Source of the DNA: Streptomyces sp. NBC_01237
Lineage (GTDB): Bacteria; Actinomycetota; Actinomycetes; Streptomycetales; Streptomycetaceae
DNA: 64,000 nt
NCBI RefSeq assembly: GCF_035917275.1
Contig: NZ_CP108508.1
Span: forward strand, 496,001-560,000
Direction of reading: 5' to 3'
Both the position numbers and the translations under genes were made by a program. Of the stretch, positions 43,955 through 53,161 are shown piece by piece; the stretch's first letter is position 1, and each line of letters opens with the position of its first letter. A model generated the notes under the pieces. The model was not told where the DNA came from. It saw nothing but the letters and a program-made list of their open reading frames with translations, and did not search any database.

Positions 43955-44068
43955 TCCCTGCCCGGACTTTCGCATGACTTTTTTCGCCGTCGCACCGTCC
44001 GGCCCACGACGACGTCACGTGCGCCTGACGCCCACCGCGGCAGCCGAAGAAGTCGCCGTCCGTACCGA

Positions 44069-44096
44069 TGTCAAGAAGGTCCCGACCGCTCCGACC
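44069..44096 (+). promoter_or_regulatory. predicted ECF42-type promoter of the MFS gene
   Basis: TGTCAA (44069-44074), 17 nt, CGACC (44092-44096), followed by AACCGG, so the -35, spacing and -10 block are the same as in the divergent promoter. The MFS ATG is about 30 nt after the predicted transcription start. Confidence 0.75.
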
Positions 44097-44133
44097 AACC
44101 GGCGAAACGTCAAGAGACCAGGGAGTTACGGAT

Positions 44134-45627
44134 ATGCGCGTCAACCGGGCGTGGCTGGGACTGATCGTCCTGATGCTGCCGACCTTGCTCGTCGCAATGG
44201 ACACGACAGCGTTGCTTCTCGCCCTCCCGCGGCTCAGCGCCGACCTGGGTGCCACCAATGTCCAGCAGCTGTGGATCAGTGACAGCTACGGACTCATGGT
44301 GGCCGGCCTCGTCATCACGATGGGTACGCTCGGCGACCGGATCGGCCGGCGAAGGCTGCTGATGATCGGCGGAGCGGCGTTCGCGGTGCTGTCGGGCGTG
44401 GCCGCCTTCGCGGTCAGCCCGCTGATGATGATCGTCACGCGTGCGCTGCTGGGCGTCGCCGGCGCGACCCTGGTGCCCTCCACGCTGGCCTTGGTCACCA
44501 ACATGTTCCGCGACGAGCGACAGCGCGGGAAGGCCATCGCGATCTGGGCGACCTGCCAGTTCACCGGCGGCGCGCTCGGACCCGTACTCGCCGGTTTCCT
44601 GCTCCAGCACTTCTGGTGGGGATCGGTGTTCCTGGTCGCCGTGCCGGCGATGGCAGTGCTGCTGCTCGCCGGGCCGCTGCTTCTGCCGGAGTTCCGCGGC
44701 GACCGGGCCGGGCGGCTGGACCTGGCCGGCGTCGGGCTGTCGCTCGCGGCGATCCTCCTGATGGTCTACGGCGTCAAGCAGCTGGCCGTCGAGAGCGTGC
44801 CCGTCGTGCCGGCCGTGGCGCTCGCCGCCGGCGCGGCCATCGGCACGGTGTTCGTACGCAGGCAACTGCGTCTGGAGGAGCCTCTGCTGGACCTGCGCCT
44901 GCTCCGCGACCGCCCGTTCACGGCCGTGCTCGTCGCGCTGGCCTGCGCCGGCATCGCCATGGCCGGTACGGGCCTGCTGGTGACCCAGTTCCTCCAGAGC
45001 GTGCTGGGCTTCTCCCCCGCCGCGTCGGCGCTGCTGTTCGCCCCCATGGGCATCGGCGTGGCGATCGGGACCATGGCCGCACCGGCGCTGGCCCGTCGGA
45101 TGAGGCGGACGACCGCCATCGGGGGCGGGCTGGTGGTGTCGGCGCTCGGCAGCCTGCTGCTGGTCGGCGCCGACGGGCCGAACGCCCTGGTACCGGTGAT
45201 GATCGGCATCACCGTGCTGGCACTGGGCACCGGCCCGCTGTTCGCCCTGGGCACCGGGCTGGTCGTCGGGTCCGTACCACCGGAGCGCGCCGGCTCGGCC
45301 GCGTCGATGTCGGAGACCGGCAACTACCTCGGTGGTTCGCTCGGCTTCACACTGCTCGGTGTGGTGGCCGCGGTGGTCTACCGCAGCAGGATGGACGGCA
45401 CGTCCGACTCACTGGCCGGCGCGATCGCCACCAGCAGGCACCTTCCCGCCGACCGGGGCACGGATCTGCTGCACACCGCTCGGGAGGCGTTCACCTTCGG
45501 TCTACAGGTCACCGGCGTCATCGCCGCGGTCATCTTCGCCGGGCTGGCCGTGCTGATCCTGACCGTGCGCCCGGCAACCCGGACCACCCCGGCCGTATAC
45601 GCCGGCCACGGGACGACCCGTTCGTAG
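44134..45627 (+). CDS. MFS drug exporter, DHA2 (14-TM) family, predicted ECF42 target
   Basis: 497 residues from ATG 44134 (AGGGAG upstream). Markers: LLVAMDTTALLLALPRLSADL, motif A MGTLGDRIGRRRLLMIGG, motif C TGGALGPVLAGFLLQ, and 14 hydrophobic segments. Closest in style to SmvA/QacA-type multidrug pumps. The preceding promoter duplicates that of the DGPF-sigma operon, so the pump is probably the effector gene of this ECF42 regulon. Confidence 0.92.
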   Translation: MRVNRAWLGLIVLMLPTLLVAMDTTALLLALPRLSADLGATNVQQLWISDSYGLMVAGLVITMGTLGDRIGRRRLLMIGGAAFAVLSGVAAFAVSPLMMIVTRALLGVAGATLVPSTLALVTNMFRDERQRGKAIAIWATCQFTGGALGPVLAGFLLQHFWWGSVFLVAVPAMAVLLLAGPLLLPEFRGDRAGRLDLAGVGLSLAAILLMVYGVKQLAVESVPVVPAVALAAGAAIGTVFVRRQLRLEEPLLDLRLLRDRPFTAVLVALACAGIAMAGTGLLVTQFLQSVLGFSPAASALLFAPMGIGVAIGTMAAPALARRMRRTTAIGGGLVVSALGSLLLVGADGPNALVPVMIGITVLALGTGPLFALGTGLVVGSVPPERAGSAASMSETGNYLGGSLGFTLLGVVAAVVYRSRMDGTSDSLAGAIATSRHLPADRGTDLLHTAREAFTFGLQVTGVIAAVIFAGLAVLILTVRPATRTTPAVYAGHGTTRS

Positions 45628-45820
45628 AACCCCGTCGCGGCGCCCACGCCGCCGTTGCCCCTGTCCGAACCCGGCGGAATGAACGCCGAGCGCGCGGCCA
45701 CCACCCACGAACACCAGGGTGCCGTGGCGACCGTCGATGTCGGGGGCGTCCTCCGGCGCCCGCGACAACACAGTCTGTGGCCGCAGGCATCGACGCGGTG
45801 GTGGCCGGTCGTCGGCCCCG

Positions 45821-46612
45821 TCAGAGCCGGTCGGCCGCCCCTGCTGTTCCCGCCCGCACGTCGCAGGCTTCGTGGAAGCGTTCCAGGATGAGCTCGACCA
45901 GTTCAGGCGCGTCTCCGAGCGGTTCGGAGATGCCGACCGCGCCGGCCTCGGTCGACGCGTCGGCTGCTCGGCGGAACAGCATTCCAGGGGCGAAGCAATA
46001 GGACGCGACCACGACCCGACGCGCTCCCGCCAGGCGGAGTTGCGCCACCGCCTCCGCGGCAGTCGGCGACGCGGTCGACGCGAAGCCGGCCAGGCACGGC
46101 AGACCGAGGTTCACTCCCAACGCGGACGCCATGGCGGTCACCGACGCACACGCATCGCTGTCGCTACTGCCCGCGGCCGCCACCACCACCCCGTCGAACT
46201 CGGCATCCATGTCGGTGAGACGGCGCCGCAGCGCGGCGACCAGTCGCGCGTCGGGCTCGCCCGGTGAACTGCCCAGCACCGGCGTCACCACCGGCACCGG
46301 AGCCGGCAGGCCGGACAGCGCCCTGGGCAGGTCGACCCGGGCGTGAAACGCGGAGGTCAGCAGCAAGGGCACCACGACCACACGGTCGACTCCGGTCTCG
46401 GCGAGTGTGCCCAGCACGTGGCGTGCCCGGGGACGGGCGTGCCGGAGATACGCGACCTCGACCCGGCATGCCTGGGACAGCCCGACCGCATGGGCGAGCG
46501 CGCGAGTGGACTCCTGCGCCTGGGAGTCGATACTGCCGTGCGCCAGAAGGAGCAGCGCGCTCGCCCCGGACCCGGGGACCTGTTGATGCGGCGTCTCGAT
46601 CACGTTGGTCAC
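45821..46612 (-). CDS. sirohydrochlorin/cobalt chelatase-like protein (CbiX family)
   Basis: 263 residues from GTG 46612. Two CbiX-like halves: the N-terminal half has LLLLAHGSIDSQAQ (HGS metal-binding motif) and VVVVPLLLTSAFHARVDLP (second His); the C-terminal half has VVVAAAGSSDSDA and VVVASYCFAPGMLFRR. The second half has lost the HG of its motif (AAGSS). Family members insert Co, Ni or Fe into sirohydrochlorin. No other cobalamin or sirohaem gene is nearby. The start lies at the 3' end of a decayed gene and the RBS is poor. Confidence 0.85.
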   Translation of the reverse strand: MTNVIETPHQQVPGSGASALLLLAHGSIDSQAQESTRALAHAVGLSQACRVEVAYLRHARPRARHVLGTLAETGVDRVVVVPLLLTSAFHARVDLPRALSGLPAPVPVVTPVLGSSPGEPDARLVAALRRRLTDMDAEFDGVVVAAAGSSDSDACASVTAMASALGVNLGLPCLAGFASTASPTAAEAVAQLRLAGARRVVVASYCFAPGMLFRRAADASTEAGAVGISEPLGDAPELVELILERFHEACDVRAGTAGAADRL

Positions 46613-48143
46613 TGTCGTACCACTCTCGTCACGCGGTGCGGGTGCAATGGAGTGACGATGACCTTAGCGTCCGTGACGGCCCTTTCGGCGGGATCCGCCG
46701 ACTCCTTGCTCGCACGAGGGGTCGTGGCGCTGCACACCTGCCCAAGGATCAGGTCCTGCGCAGTGGTCCTGATGTGTGTCCGAGCCCGCACGGAGTCACA
46801 GAAGGCGGACCGGTCTCCGGCGTATGCGGTGCGGGTCAGCTGTGCTGAGCTGAGTGCGTACAGCGGCAGACCCGCGGTGAGGGAAGAAGGGACGAGGACG
46901 CGTTGGGCGGTGCGACAGTCCAGGGTGCTGCCTTCGCCGCCGAAGACCGCCGCGATGGTGTCGGTGCCCCGGCCGTCCAGTGACTCCGTGGATATGTGGA
47001 TATACCGAGGTGCGCGGCGAGCGGGATGTGTTCCGGCCGGGGGTGGCCCCACAGGATCGGCCGGGCCGTCGGCAGGGCGCCGACCAGCAACGGCACCTCC
47101 GCGCTGCCGAGCAGGTGGACGTTGTCGATGACGACCGCGACATCGGTTTCCGGCTGAACGAGAAAGGTGTGCACCCGGCGCGCAGTACCTCGATGCCCGC
47201 GGCGGCCGGCAGGAATCCGGCCTCCGTCCCAGGATGCCAAGCGGCCGGCTCCCGCGCCAAGGCGCCCGGTACGGAGGCGGCCGGCAGGAACACGACGTCG
47301 AAGTGGGTCACCGGCTGGGGACAGTGCGCGGCGGCGTTCGCCGCCCACGTCGTCCTGCCCGCTCCCGAGAAGCCGACCACCAGCCTCACGAACTCTTCGT
47401 TCGCGAGCTCCGGCTCCCTGTCTCGGGGGCGTTAGACAGCGGGCAGTTGGGGGAAGGCCGCAACTCCTCCACGAACTGCTCGTACAACTGCGGCAGATCC
47501 GCGGCGCGGGAACCCACGGCCGTGAACACCGGTGCAGGCGTACTGAACCCGGGCCGCCGGCTTCCGGACCAGGGTCTCGGCGCTCAGCGACCCGAAGGAG
47601 GATCTGCTCGGCCTGGTCGGCACAGTTCTTCAGCATGGCGGCGAGGTCGCGCCCGGGGTCCGGCAGCCACGTCTCCGCGGGGTGCGGCCGTCCCGGCCCG
47701 ACGATCGCCACGTCCGCGGGCCAGTGCGCCTCTCGCGTCCGGGTCAGGAGGCGCTTTCCCCTGTCCGCGTTGGTGACCACGATCAGGTAGGGAGTGCCGG
47801 TCCGGCGGCCCGCCGTGTGCTCGTCCCGGATGCTTCGGAACTGATCTACCGCGCCCTCCACGTCGCCCCGGGTCAGGTTGTCCTGACGAGTCTTGACCCG
47901 CAAGTAGAGCCAACGGGCGTCGAACGCGACTTCCACGTCCTCATCGCGTTCGTCGCGCAGGCACCGGCCCTCTGCCGCCCGCAGCCGCAGCAGGCAGCCG
48001 ACCGCGTACAGATACTGGTAGGTGAACCCGCGGTGCAACGAAGTGATACGTCTCGGTTGTTCGGCGCTCAAGACGTCGGGGGCCTCGCGAGCGCTCCGCG
48101 GTTCGGCGTCCGTGCTTGCCCCACGCGATCGGCCTTTCGGCAC
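46609..48143 (-). pseudogene. decayed NACHT/STAND-type ATPase with restriction-nuclease-like N-terminus
   Basis: Read from right to left, five collinear pieces in three frames give one protein. Piece 1 is ITSLHRGFTYQYLYAVGCLL ... DEDVEVAFDARWLYLRVKTR (nuclease-like, D..V..E..QVK pattern) to about 47600. Piece 2 ends QLPAV at a TAA at about 47432. Piece 3, in the same frame after the stop, carries Walker A VVGFSGAGRTTWAANAAAHC, with Arg in place of the P-loop Lys. Piece 4 has Walker B VAVVIDNVHLLGS. Piece 5 runs to 46609. At least three frameshifts and one nonsense codon. The architecture resembles antiphage bNACHT or Cap4-like systems; helical sensor repeats are missing. Confidence 0.72.
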
Positions 48144-48854
48144 CTTCCCAGAGTAGTGGCCGGGCACCGGCACCGACCTCCGTTCCCACTGCCGAAAGCC
48201 TCGCTGTCACAAGGCCGGATGCGCGGCCCGGATCGCCCAACAAGGCCGTAACGCAACGGAGTCCGAGCTCCTGGCCGTCTCCGGAGCGACCCTGCGGCTC
48301 ATCCTGTCGTCCCGCCTGTGGTGTTCCTTCAGCCGCAGTGCCTGGGCACCGTGGTCCGCCGGGACGGCTCGCGACCGGTGTGAGCGGTCCCATGGGGACA
48401 AGCGATCGTCAACATTGGAAGCGATACACCCAGCCAGTCCGCGCGCTCTCTCCGAGGTCTGCCGACGACCGGGTTCTGTGGCAGGAAGGAGGTGGCTGCC
48501 GACTCGAAAGGAGTCGTCTCCGAACCTGCGTAGAGGAGATACACGCCACCACCGACCCCCCGTTCCAGTAGTCCGGCAGGGTTCGGAGCCCTCGGAACGA
48601 CGGGCTGAATTGGCTGGTAGGGGCTCTTCCGACTTACCCGCCGGCACTTCCGGCTTGGACGATTTCCGGTCGCACCCGAACCCGTCGCAGGGGTGAGTGA
48701 CCCCGCCCCACGCCGAGGCATGGTGACATGTGATCGAACCCTTCAGCAGCTCTCTATCGAGTTGCACTACCACGCATCGGTCCGGTGTCTCGGCTTTACT
48801 GGGTAACATCAGCCGCTACAACCCGATTGGCGCACATGAATAGACGAGGATCCC
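48144..48854. other. gap without recognisable gene
   Basis: ORFs crossing this 0.7 kb have non-protein-like composition. The last 100 bp are the leader of the gene at 48855. It may hold further decayed sequence between the NACHT relic and the intact gene. Confidence 0.45.
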
Positions 48855-49439
48855 ATGTCTCAAAACACACCCAAGTCCGGTCTCACCGCAGACTACGCAC
48901 AGAGGATCGCCGACGACCTTTCGGCCAACCAGAGTGAGCAGGCACGCGTACGTGCCGAACTGACTCGGCTGCAGGACGAACTTGTCCAGCTGGAGCAGAG
49001 CGAGCAGGTCCTGGTGAAGATGCAGCACGTCCTCGGCGGCGTCGCCGCACCGGCCGCGAAGACCGGCAAGGGACGGAAGGCCGCCACTGTTGCCGCGCCT
49101 GTCCGCCCCAAGCGCAAAGCGAGTGCACAGAAGGCGCCGCGCAAGGCAAAGCCCGCGACGGGGGAAAGCACCCCTGCCAGGACTTCCGGTGAGCCGACGT
49201 GGCGTGAGCTGATCACCGAATACCTCGCCGGGCATCACGAGCCCAAGTCCGCGGCCGAAATCGCTGCGGCCCTGACCGAGGCCAATCCGAAGCGCGATGT
49301 GAAGGTGACTGTCGTGCGCAGCACTCTGGAGCAGGGTGTCGCGCAGGCGCTGCTGGAGCGCTCCAAGCAGGGACGCTCCGTCTTCTACAGCCCGGCCGCT
49401 GCCGCGACCCGCGACGAGACCGAAGCTGCGGCCGAGTAA
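48855..49439 (+). CDS. coiled-coil / Lys-Ala-rich / winged-helix protein
   Basis: 194 residues from ATG 48855 (GAGGA upstream). Three parts: an N-terminal coiled coil (about 25-60, RVRAELTRLQDELVQLEQSEQVLVKM), a basic Lys/Ala/Pro-rich linker like histone H1 or HupS tails (about 70-115, GKGRKAATVAAPVRPKRKA), and a C-terminal winged helix (about 120-180, ELITEYLAGHHEPKSAAEIAAALTEA ... VRSTLEQGVAQALLERS). This suggests a dimeric nucleoid-associated or regulatory protein. No neighbour indicates targets. Confidence 0.8.
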   Translation: MSQNTPKSGLTADYAQRIADDLSANQSEQARVRAELTRLQDELVQLEQSEQVLVKMQHVLGGVAAPAAKTGKGRKAATVAAPVRPKRKASAQKAPRKAKPATGESTPARTSGEPTWRELITEYLAGHHEPKSAAEIAAALTEANPKRDVKVTVVRSTLEQGVAQALLERSKQGRSVFYSPAAAATRDETEAAAE

Positions 49440-49710
49440 CTCGCGGATCGCCGTCGGCAGGGGCATCAGCTGGGTGACGTCAGTGCGATTTCCGCCGGTC
49501 ATGGACGCCGCGAGCAGGATGACCCGCCCGTCGACGAGGAAGTGGTGCCTGCTGCCCGGCCATGCGCGGCCGACCGGGCCGGCACCACTTTCGGCCCCGC
49601 CCAGCGACCGAGGACATGGGATGGGCCGGCCACCGCCCGCGACCTGTCGAACCGTCCGGCCACCCGCTCGAACCGGTCGGCCCGCCGCTGGCAGATGCGG
49701 TGCGCCTTAT
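49440..49710 (-). mobile_element. IS5-type transposase remnant (frameshifted)
   Basis: The minus strand reads RADRFERVAGRFDRSRAV then AGPSHV in one frame. After a shift near 49612 it continues PRSLGGAESGAGPVGRAWPG, SRHHFLVDGRVILLAAS and MTGGNRTDVTQLMPL. This is the DDE-transposase stretch 'SHVRALKGG.TGPSPVDRGRPGSKHH...AVTLTGGNRNDVTQLMPL' of IS5-family elements. It breaks off exactly at the stop codon of the upstream gene. No terminal inverted repeats were found. Confidence 0.75.
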
Positions 49711-49989
49711 TGAGGCAGCCGACGGCAGACGTAACGACGGCAGCTGCGACAGCCACCCCGATGCTGCGTGAACCTGACGCCCGGGGACGACAGCGACAGC
49801 CACATGTATCTCCGGCATCTCCTGTGCCTGCGTGGGGTGTTGCGGACTGAGGCCTTGCACGCGGAGGCCGTCTCTTCATCTCGCCTGCGAGCGGGCGGGG
49901 ATGCGGTGCGGGCTCGGGGGCCATGCCGTGTCGCTTGCGTGTGCCGATGCAACAGAGTTCGGGCCGGATGCATCGTGGAAGCGTCAGGG

Positions 49990-50239
49990 TACGTAGCTCG
50001 GTTGGCGCGTGTCGCGGAGTTGCCCGTTTCCGGTACGGGGTGAGAGTGCGGGATCCGCTCCGCCTGACGCGAACAGCACCGTCAAGGTCCAGATCGACGA
50101 GACGGCGGACGGTCTGGTCCAGATCGCACGTCCCGGACAGGCCGTGACGCGTGCGGCCCGGTCGCTCAACGACATGCTGGCCGGGATCCGGCCGGTCGCG
50201 GAGAGCTTCGTGGACGGTTTCCGCGACATGCACGAGTGA
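49990..50239 (+). pseudogene. fragment of a CU044_2847 / trypsin-co-occurring-domain protein
   Basis: The frame ending at 50239 reads KVQIDETADGLVQIARPGQA ... AARSLNDMLAGIRPVAESFVDGFRDMHE, the first half of the small domain co-occurring with trypsin-like effectors. The N-terminal piece (VAELPVSGTG) is in another frame, and the C-terminal 'EFGL' half is missing. No protease gene is nearby. Confidence 0.6.
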
Positions 50240-50388
50240 GGCCCGCCGCCCGCCGGGGCGGGAGCGGGAGGCGGCAGGGGAACTTGTTCCGGCGGGGAGA
50301 GCGGTCTCCGGCGGGCGTAGAGTGCGGCGGCGCGGGCACCCCCGCAGAGGCCGCCATCTCATCAGAGGCACCGCGACGAGGATCAACC

Positions 50389-50916
50389 ATGCGCAGCAGC
50401 ACCAGAATCCGCTTGATAGAGCCCACGGACGCCGCAACGATCGCCGCGCATCGAGCGCGGGACGTCGAGGCCTTCCGACCGTGGGAACCGGCCCAGCCGG
50501 CCGGCTTCTTCACCCCGGAGGGCCAGGCGGAGCGAATCGACAGCCTGCTGGCCGGATACCGGGCCGGCACGGTCTGGCCGGGCGTGGTGCTCGCCGACGA
50601 CCAGGTGGTCGGGCAGGTCACCGTCGGAGGCATCCTGCCGCAGCCGCACCTGCGTCGGGCCTCCGTCGGATACTGGATCGCCGGCGTCGCCCAGAATCAA
50701 GGGCATGCCGGGCACGCCGTCGGGCTTGTACTCCGGGTGATGACGGACGAACTCGGGCTGCACCGCGCCGAGGCGTCCACCAATCTGGAGAATCTGCCGT
50801 CGCAACGGGTGCTGCGCCGCAACGGGTTCAGCCCGTACGGCGTCGCACACTCCTCGATCCTTCTCGACGGGAGCTGGCGGGACGGGCTGCTGTGGGAGCG
50901 GATCCTCGGCGACTGA
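50389..50916 (+). CDS. GNAT family N-acetyltransferase (RimJ/RimL-like)
   Basis: 175 residues from ATG 50389 (GACGAGGA upstream). GNAT core: VVLADDQVVGQVTVGGILPQPHLRRASVGYWIAGVAQNQGHAGHAVGLVLRVMTDELGLHRAEASTNLENLPSQRVLRRNGF. The acetyl-CoA pyrophosphate loop is Q-N-Q-G-H-A (QxxGxG/A variant). Asn-Xn-SQRVLxRNGF is the usual C-terminal motif. It probably acetylates a protein N-terminus or small amine; the target is unknown. Confidence 0.9.
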   Translation: MRSSTRIRLIEPTDAATIAAHRARDVEAFRPWEPAQPAGFFTPEGQAERIDSLLAGYRAGTVWPGVVLADDQVVGQVTVGGILPQPHLRRASVGYWIAGVAQNQGHAGHAVGLVLRVMTDELGLHRAEASTNLENLPSQRVLRRNGFSPYGVAHSSILLDGSWRDGLLWERILGD

Positions 50917-51058
50917 GGTCGCGCGGAGGATCAACGTGCGGCTTCCGGACGGGCGTCCGTCGGGCCGGGGTGCGTGAGGCAACGGTCCGCGAGGGTGGCG
51001 ACGACAAGCAGGGCGGGAATACGCGAAGGCGGACGCGGGCGATGGCCGACGGCGCTGG

Positions 51059-51160
51059 AATGCCCACTTCGAGAAACATCCTGACCGACGGCCGACGCCT
51101 CTGCTTCACCGACTACGGACCGGCTCTGTCGTCCCGCTTCGGCATGCCCCCGACGAGGCC
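51059..51160 (+). pseudogene. possible N-terminal scrap of an alpha/beta hydrolase
   Basis: The frame reads MPTSRNILTDGRRLCFTDYG, like the first strand of hydrolases (xDGRRLxYxDYG), then loses similarity. No downstream catalytic motifs in any frame. Weak evidence; the rest of 50917-51337 shows nothing else. Confidence 0.3.
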
Positions 51161-51337
51161 GATTTCTTCGAGAGACACCGAACGCACGACCGCGCGTACA
51201 CACGGTGAGCGTCCCCGGATGCCGCGGGCGGGGGCCAGGAGTGTCAGCCGAGCGTGTTGCGAAAGTGCGTGCGACGGTGGACGTGGCGTAGTACTTCTGG
51301 GACATGGAGACACGTTCGTTCTCACTTGGAGTCGTCG

Positions 51338-51685
51338 ATGGCCGTTCGCCGTGTTGTGCCCAACATCCAGTCGGAGGCCGCGCAGGAGAGCCGGGAGTTC
51401 TATGGCCTGCTGGGCTTCGAGGAGGTCATGAACCACGGCTGGATCATGACGCTCGCGTCCCCGTCCACCCCGGCGGCGCAGATCAGCGTCATGACCAGTG
51501 ACAGGACCGCGCCTGTCACCCCCGACATGAGCATTGAGGTGGACGACGTGGACGCGGCTTACGCGGTGATGCGGGAGAACGGCGCAGAGATCGTGCACCC
51601 CTTGCAGGATGAGGACTGGGGCGTACGGCGGTTCTTCGTCCGCGACCCCGGCGGACGGGTGGTCAACGTGCTGGGCCACCGCTGA
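51338..51685 (+). CDS. VOC (glyoxalase/bleomycin resistance) family protein
   Basis: 115 residues from ATG 51338 (TGGAG upstream). VOC half-fold pairs: VVPNIQSEAAQESREFYGLLGFEEVMNHGWIMTLASP and MSIEVDDVDAAYAVMRENGAEIVHPLQDEDWGVRRFFVRDPGGRVVNVLGH. The metal ligands expected at N-terminal strand 1 (H/Q) and the final E appear as Asn and Asn, so it may not be a canonical glyoxalase; antibiotic-binding members also lack them. It is followed immediately by a CoA-transferase pseudogene. Confidence 0.88.
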   Translation: MAVRRVVPNIQSEAAQESREFYGLLGFEEVMNHGWIMTLASPSTPAAQISVMTSDRTAPVTPDMSIEVDDVDAAYAVMRENGAEIVHPLQDEDWGVRRFFVRDPGGRVVNVLGHR

Positions 51686-51696
51686 CGACGTGGCGC

Positions 51697-52479
51697 ATGA
51701 CCGGGTGGGTGCGCACCCACGCCAAGCACACGCCGGCGCTGCGGGACGCCGGCGTACTGCGCGTGGACACTCCCCGGTTCCCCGAGGAAGCGGATGTCCA
51801 CGCCGATACCGGTATGGGCAAACGCTCCACGCTGCTGGACCTCACCGACGCCGACGGCCGCCACGCCTTCGTCGACCTGCTCAGCCGGGCGGACGTCGTG
51901 GTGACCGGCTACCGCCCGGGGGCCCTGGACCGGCACGGGCTGAGCCCCGACGAGCTCCTGGCCCGGTGACCCGGACTGATCGTCGCCCAACCGTGCGCCT
52001 GAGGCTGGTCCGGCCCCTGGGCCGAGCGCCGCGGCTTCGACAGCCTGGTCCGGGCCGGTACCGGAATCGCCGCGATCGAGGCCACGGCCGACGGCCGCCC
52101 CGGTGTACTGCCCGCGCAGGCGCTGGACCACGGAACCGGCTGTCCGCTCGCCGCCGCCGTCCTGCGTGCGCCGAACGACCGCCGGGCCACCGGGGGCGGG
52201 CGGCATCTTCGCCTCTCCCTGGCGGGCACGGCTTCCTGGCTGCTGCACGGCATCCGTCCCGTCCCCGCACAGGACGGAGCCGACACCTACGACCCCGGAT
52301 CGTGGCTCACCGAGACCGAATCGCCGTACGGTCTGCTGCGTCACGCTCTGCCCCCGTCCCTACGACGGCTCGCCCACGCGCTGGAAGCGCGCTCCGAGCC
52401 TATGGGGTACCGATCTGCCCGACCGGACCTGAGCCGAGCCCGCCGGGACAGCAATGGGCTTATGGCCCCGCTCGCCTGA
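51697..52479 (+). pseudogene. CaiB/BaiF family III CoA-transferase with two in-frame TGA codons
   Basis: A single frame reads GKRSTLLDLTDADGRHAFVD ... RPGALDRHGLSPDELLAR, then TGA (51967), PGLIVAQPCA, then TGA, GWSGPWAERRGFDSLVRAG, GTGIAAIEATADGRPGVLPA and on to 52479. Family homologues have Arg/His and Trp at the two stops (CAWGWSGPW), each one transition away from TGA. The N-terminal third is also missing. The frame is otherwise well preserved, so inactivation is recent. Confidence 0.78.
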
Positions 52480-52542
52480 TGAGGCGTCCGGCACCACAAC
52501 GGATACACGACGCCGCAGGGTGGCCCTGGCGCCACTGCTGCT

Positions 52543-53058
52543 TCAGGTGACCAACGCGGCGATGCCTCCGGCGAGCAGGCCCACGACGACGATGAGTGGA
52601 CTGCCTTTGACGGCGGCGCCGAGGTGGAATCGCAGGTCGCCGTAGTCCGCCATGTCCTCGGTGCCGGGAAGAAGCAACAGGCGGGGGCGCAGCCCCGCGA
52701 GGATGATCCAGTCGAGGACGACCAGGTCCCAGACAGTCAATGTGGCGAAGACGAGGGCCGCGCAGACAGCGGCGGGCAGGAACTCCAGGCCGTCGTCCAG
52801 CGCACCGTCGAGGCCCGTCATCGCCGCGATCATCAGGGGAAGGCCGCAGACGGCCCAGATGAACACGCCGAAGAGCATCGCTACCCGGTGGCCGCGAGCG
52901 CTCTTGGGCCGGCCGTACCGGCGCTGGATCGCGGGCGGATAGTCGTTCAGCAGAAAGTCCCTGCTCATGGCCGCTCCGGCGAACACCGCCGCGGTGAACA
53001 GCACACTGAGCACCAGCCCGTAGCCGAGCCCGTACCCGAGGACCGGCGACCACCGCAT
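52543..53058 (-). CDS. multi-pass membrane protein, unknown
   Basis: 171 residues from ATG 53058 (GGGAGG upstream). About four or five TM segments (VLGYGLGYGLVLSVLFTAAVFAG, VAMLFGVFIWAVCGLPLMIAAM, LPAAVCAALVFATLTVWDLVVL, DWIILAGL, GSPLIVVVGLLAGGIAALV), with cytoplasmic motifs NDYPPAIQRRYGRPKS and PGTEDMADYGDL. It resembles a family of uncharacterised actinobacterial and firmicute membrane proteins with conserved YPP and PGTE motifs. A possible iron box lies 27 nt upstream. Confidence 0.82.
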   Translation of the reverse strand: MRWSPVLGYGLGYGLVLSVLFTAAVFAGAAMSRDFLLNDYPPAIQRRYGRPKSARGHRVAMLFGVFIWAVCGLPLMIAAMTGLDGALDDGLEFLPAAVCAALVFATLTVWDLVVLDWIILAGLRPRLLLLPGTEDMADYGDLRFHLGAAVKGSPLIVVVGLLAGGIAALVT

Positions 53059-53084
53059 GCCAACCTCCCGAAGCCTTCCCGTAT

Positions 53085-53103
53085 TTCAGTAAGGCTGACC
53101 TAA
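53085..53103. promoter_or_regulatory. possible iron box (DmdR/IdeR-type)
   Basis: On the minus strand, the 19-mer TTAGGTCAGCCTTACTGAA matches the actinobacterial iron-box consensus at about 14 of 19 positions, with the first half nearly perfect. Confidence 0.4.
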
Positions 53104-53161
53104 CCCACTATCGCGCATGAAGTCAACGCACTGTGAAGTTCGAGGTCGTTACGATGCCGGC

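Noticed and set aside
48207..48809. 200-residue minus-strand ORF
   Set aside because: Arg/Ser/Pro-rich composition typical of non-coding high-G+C sequence; no motif or RBS.
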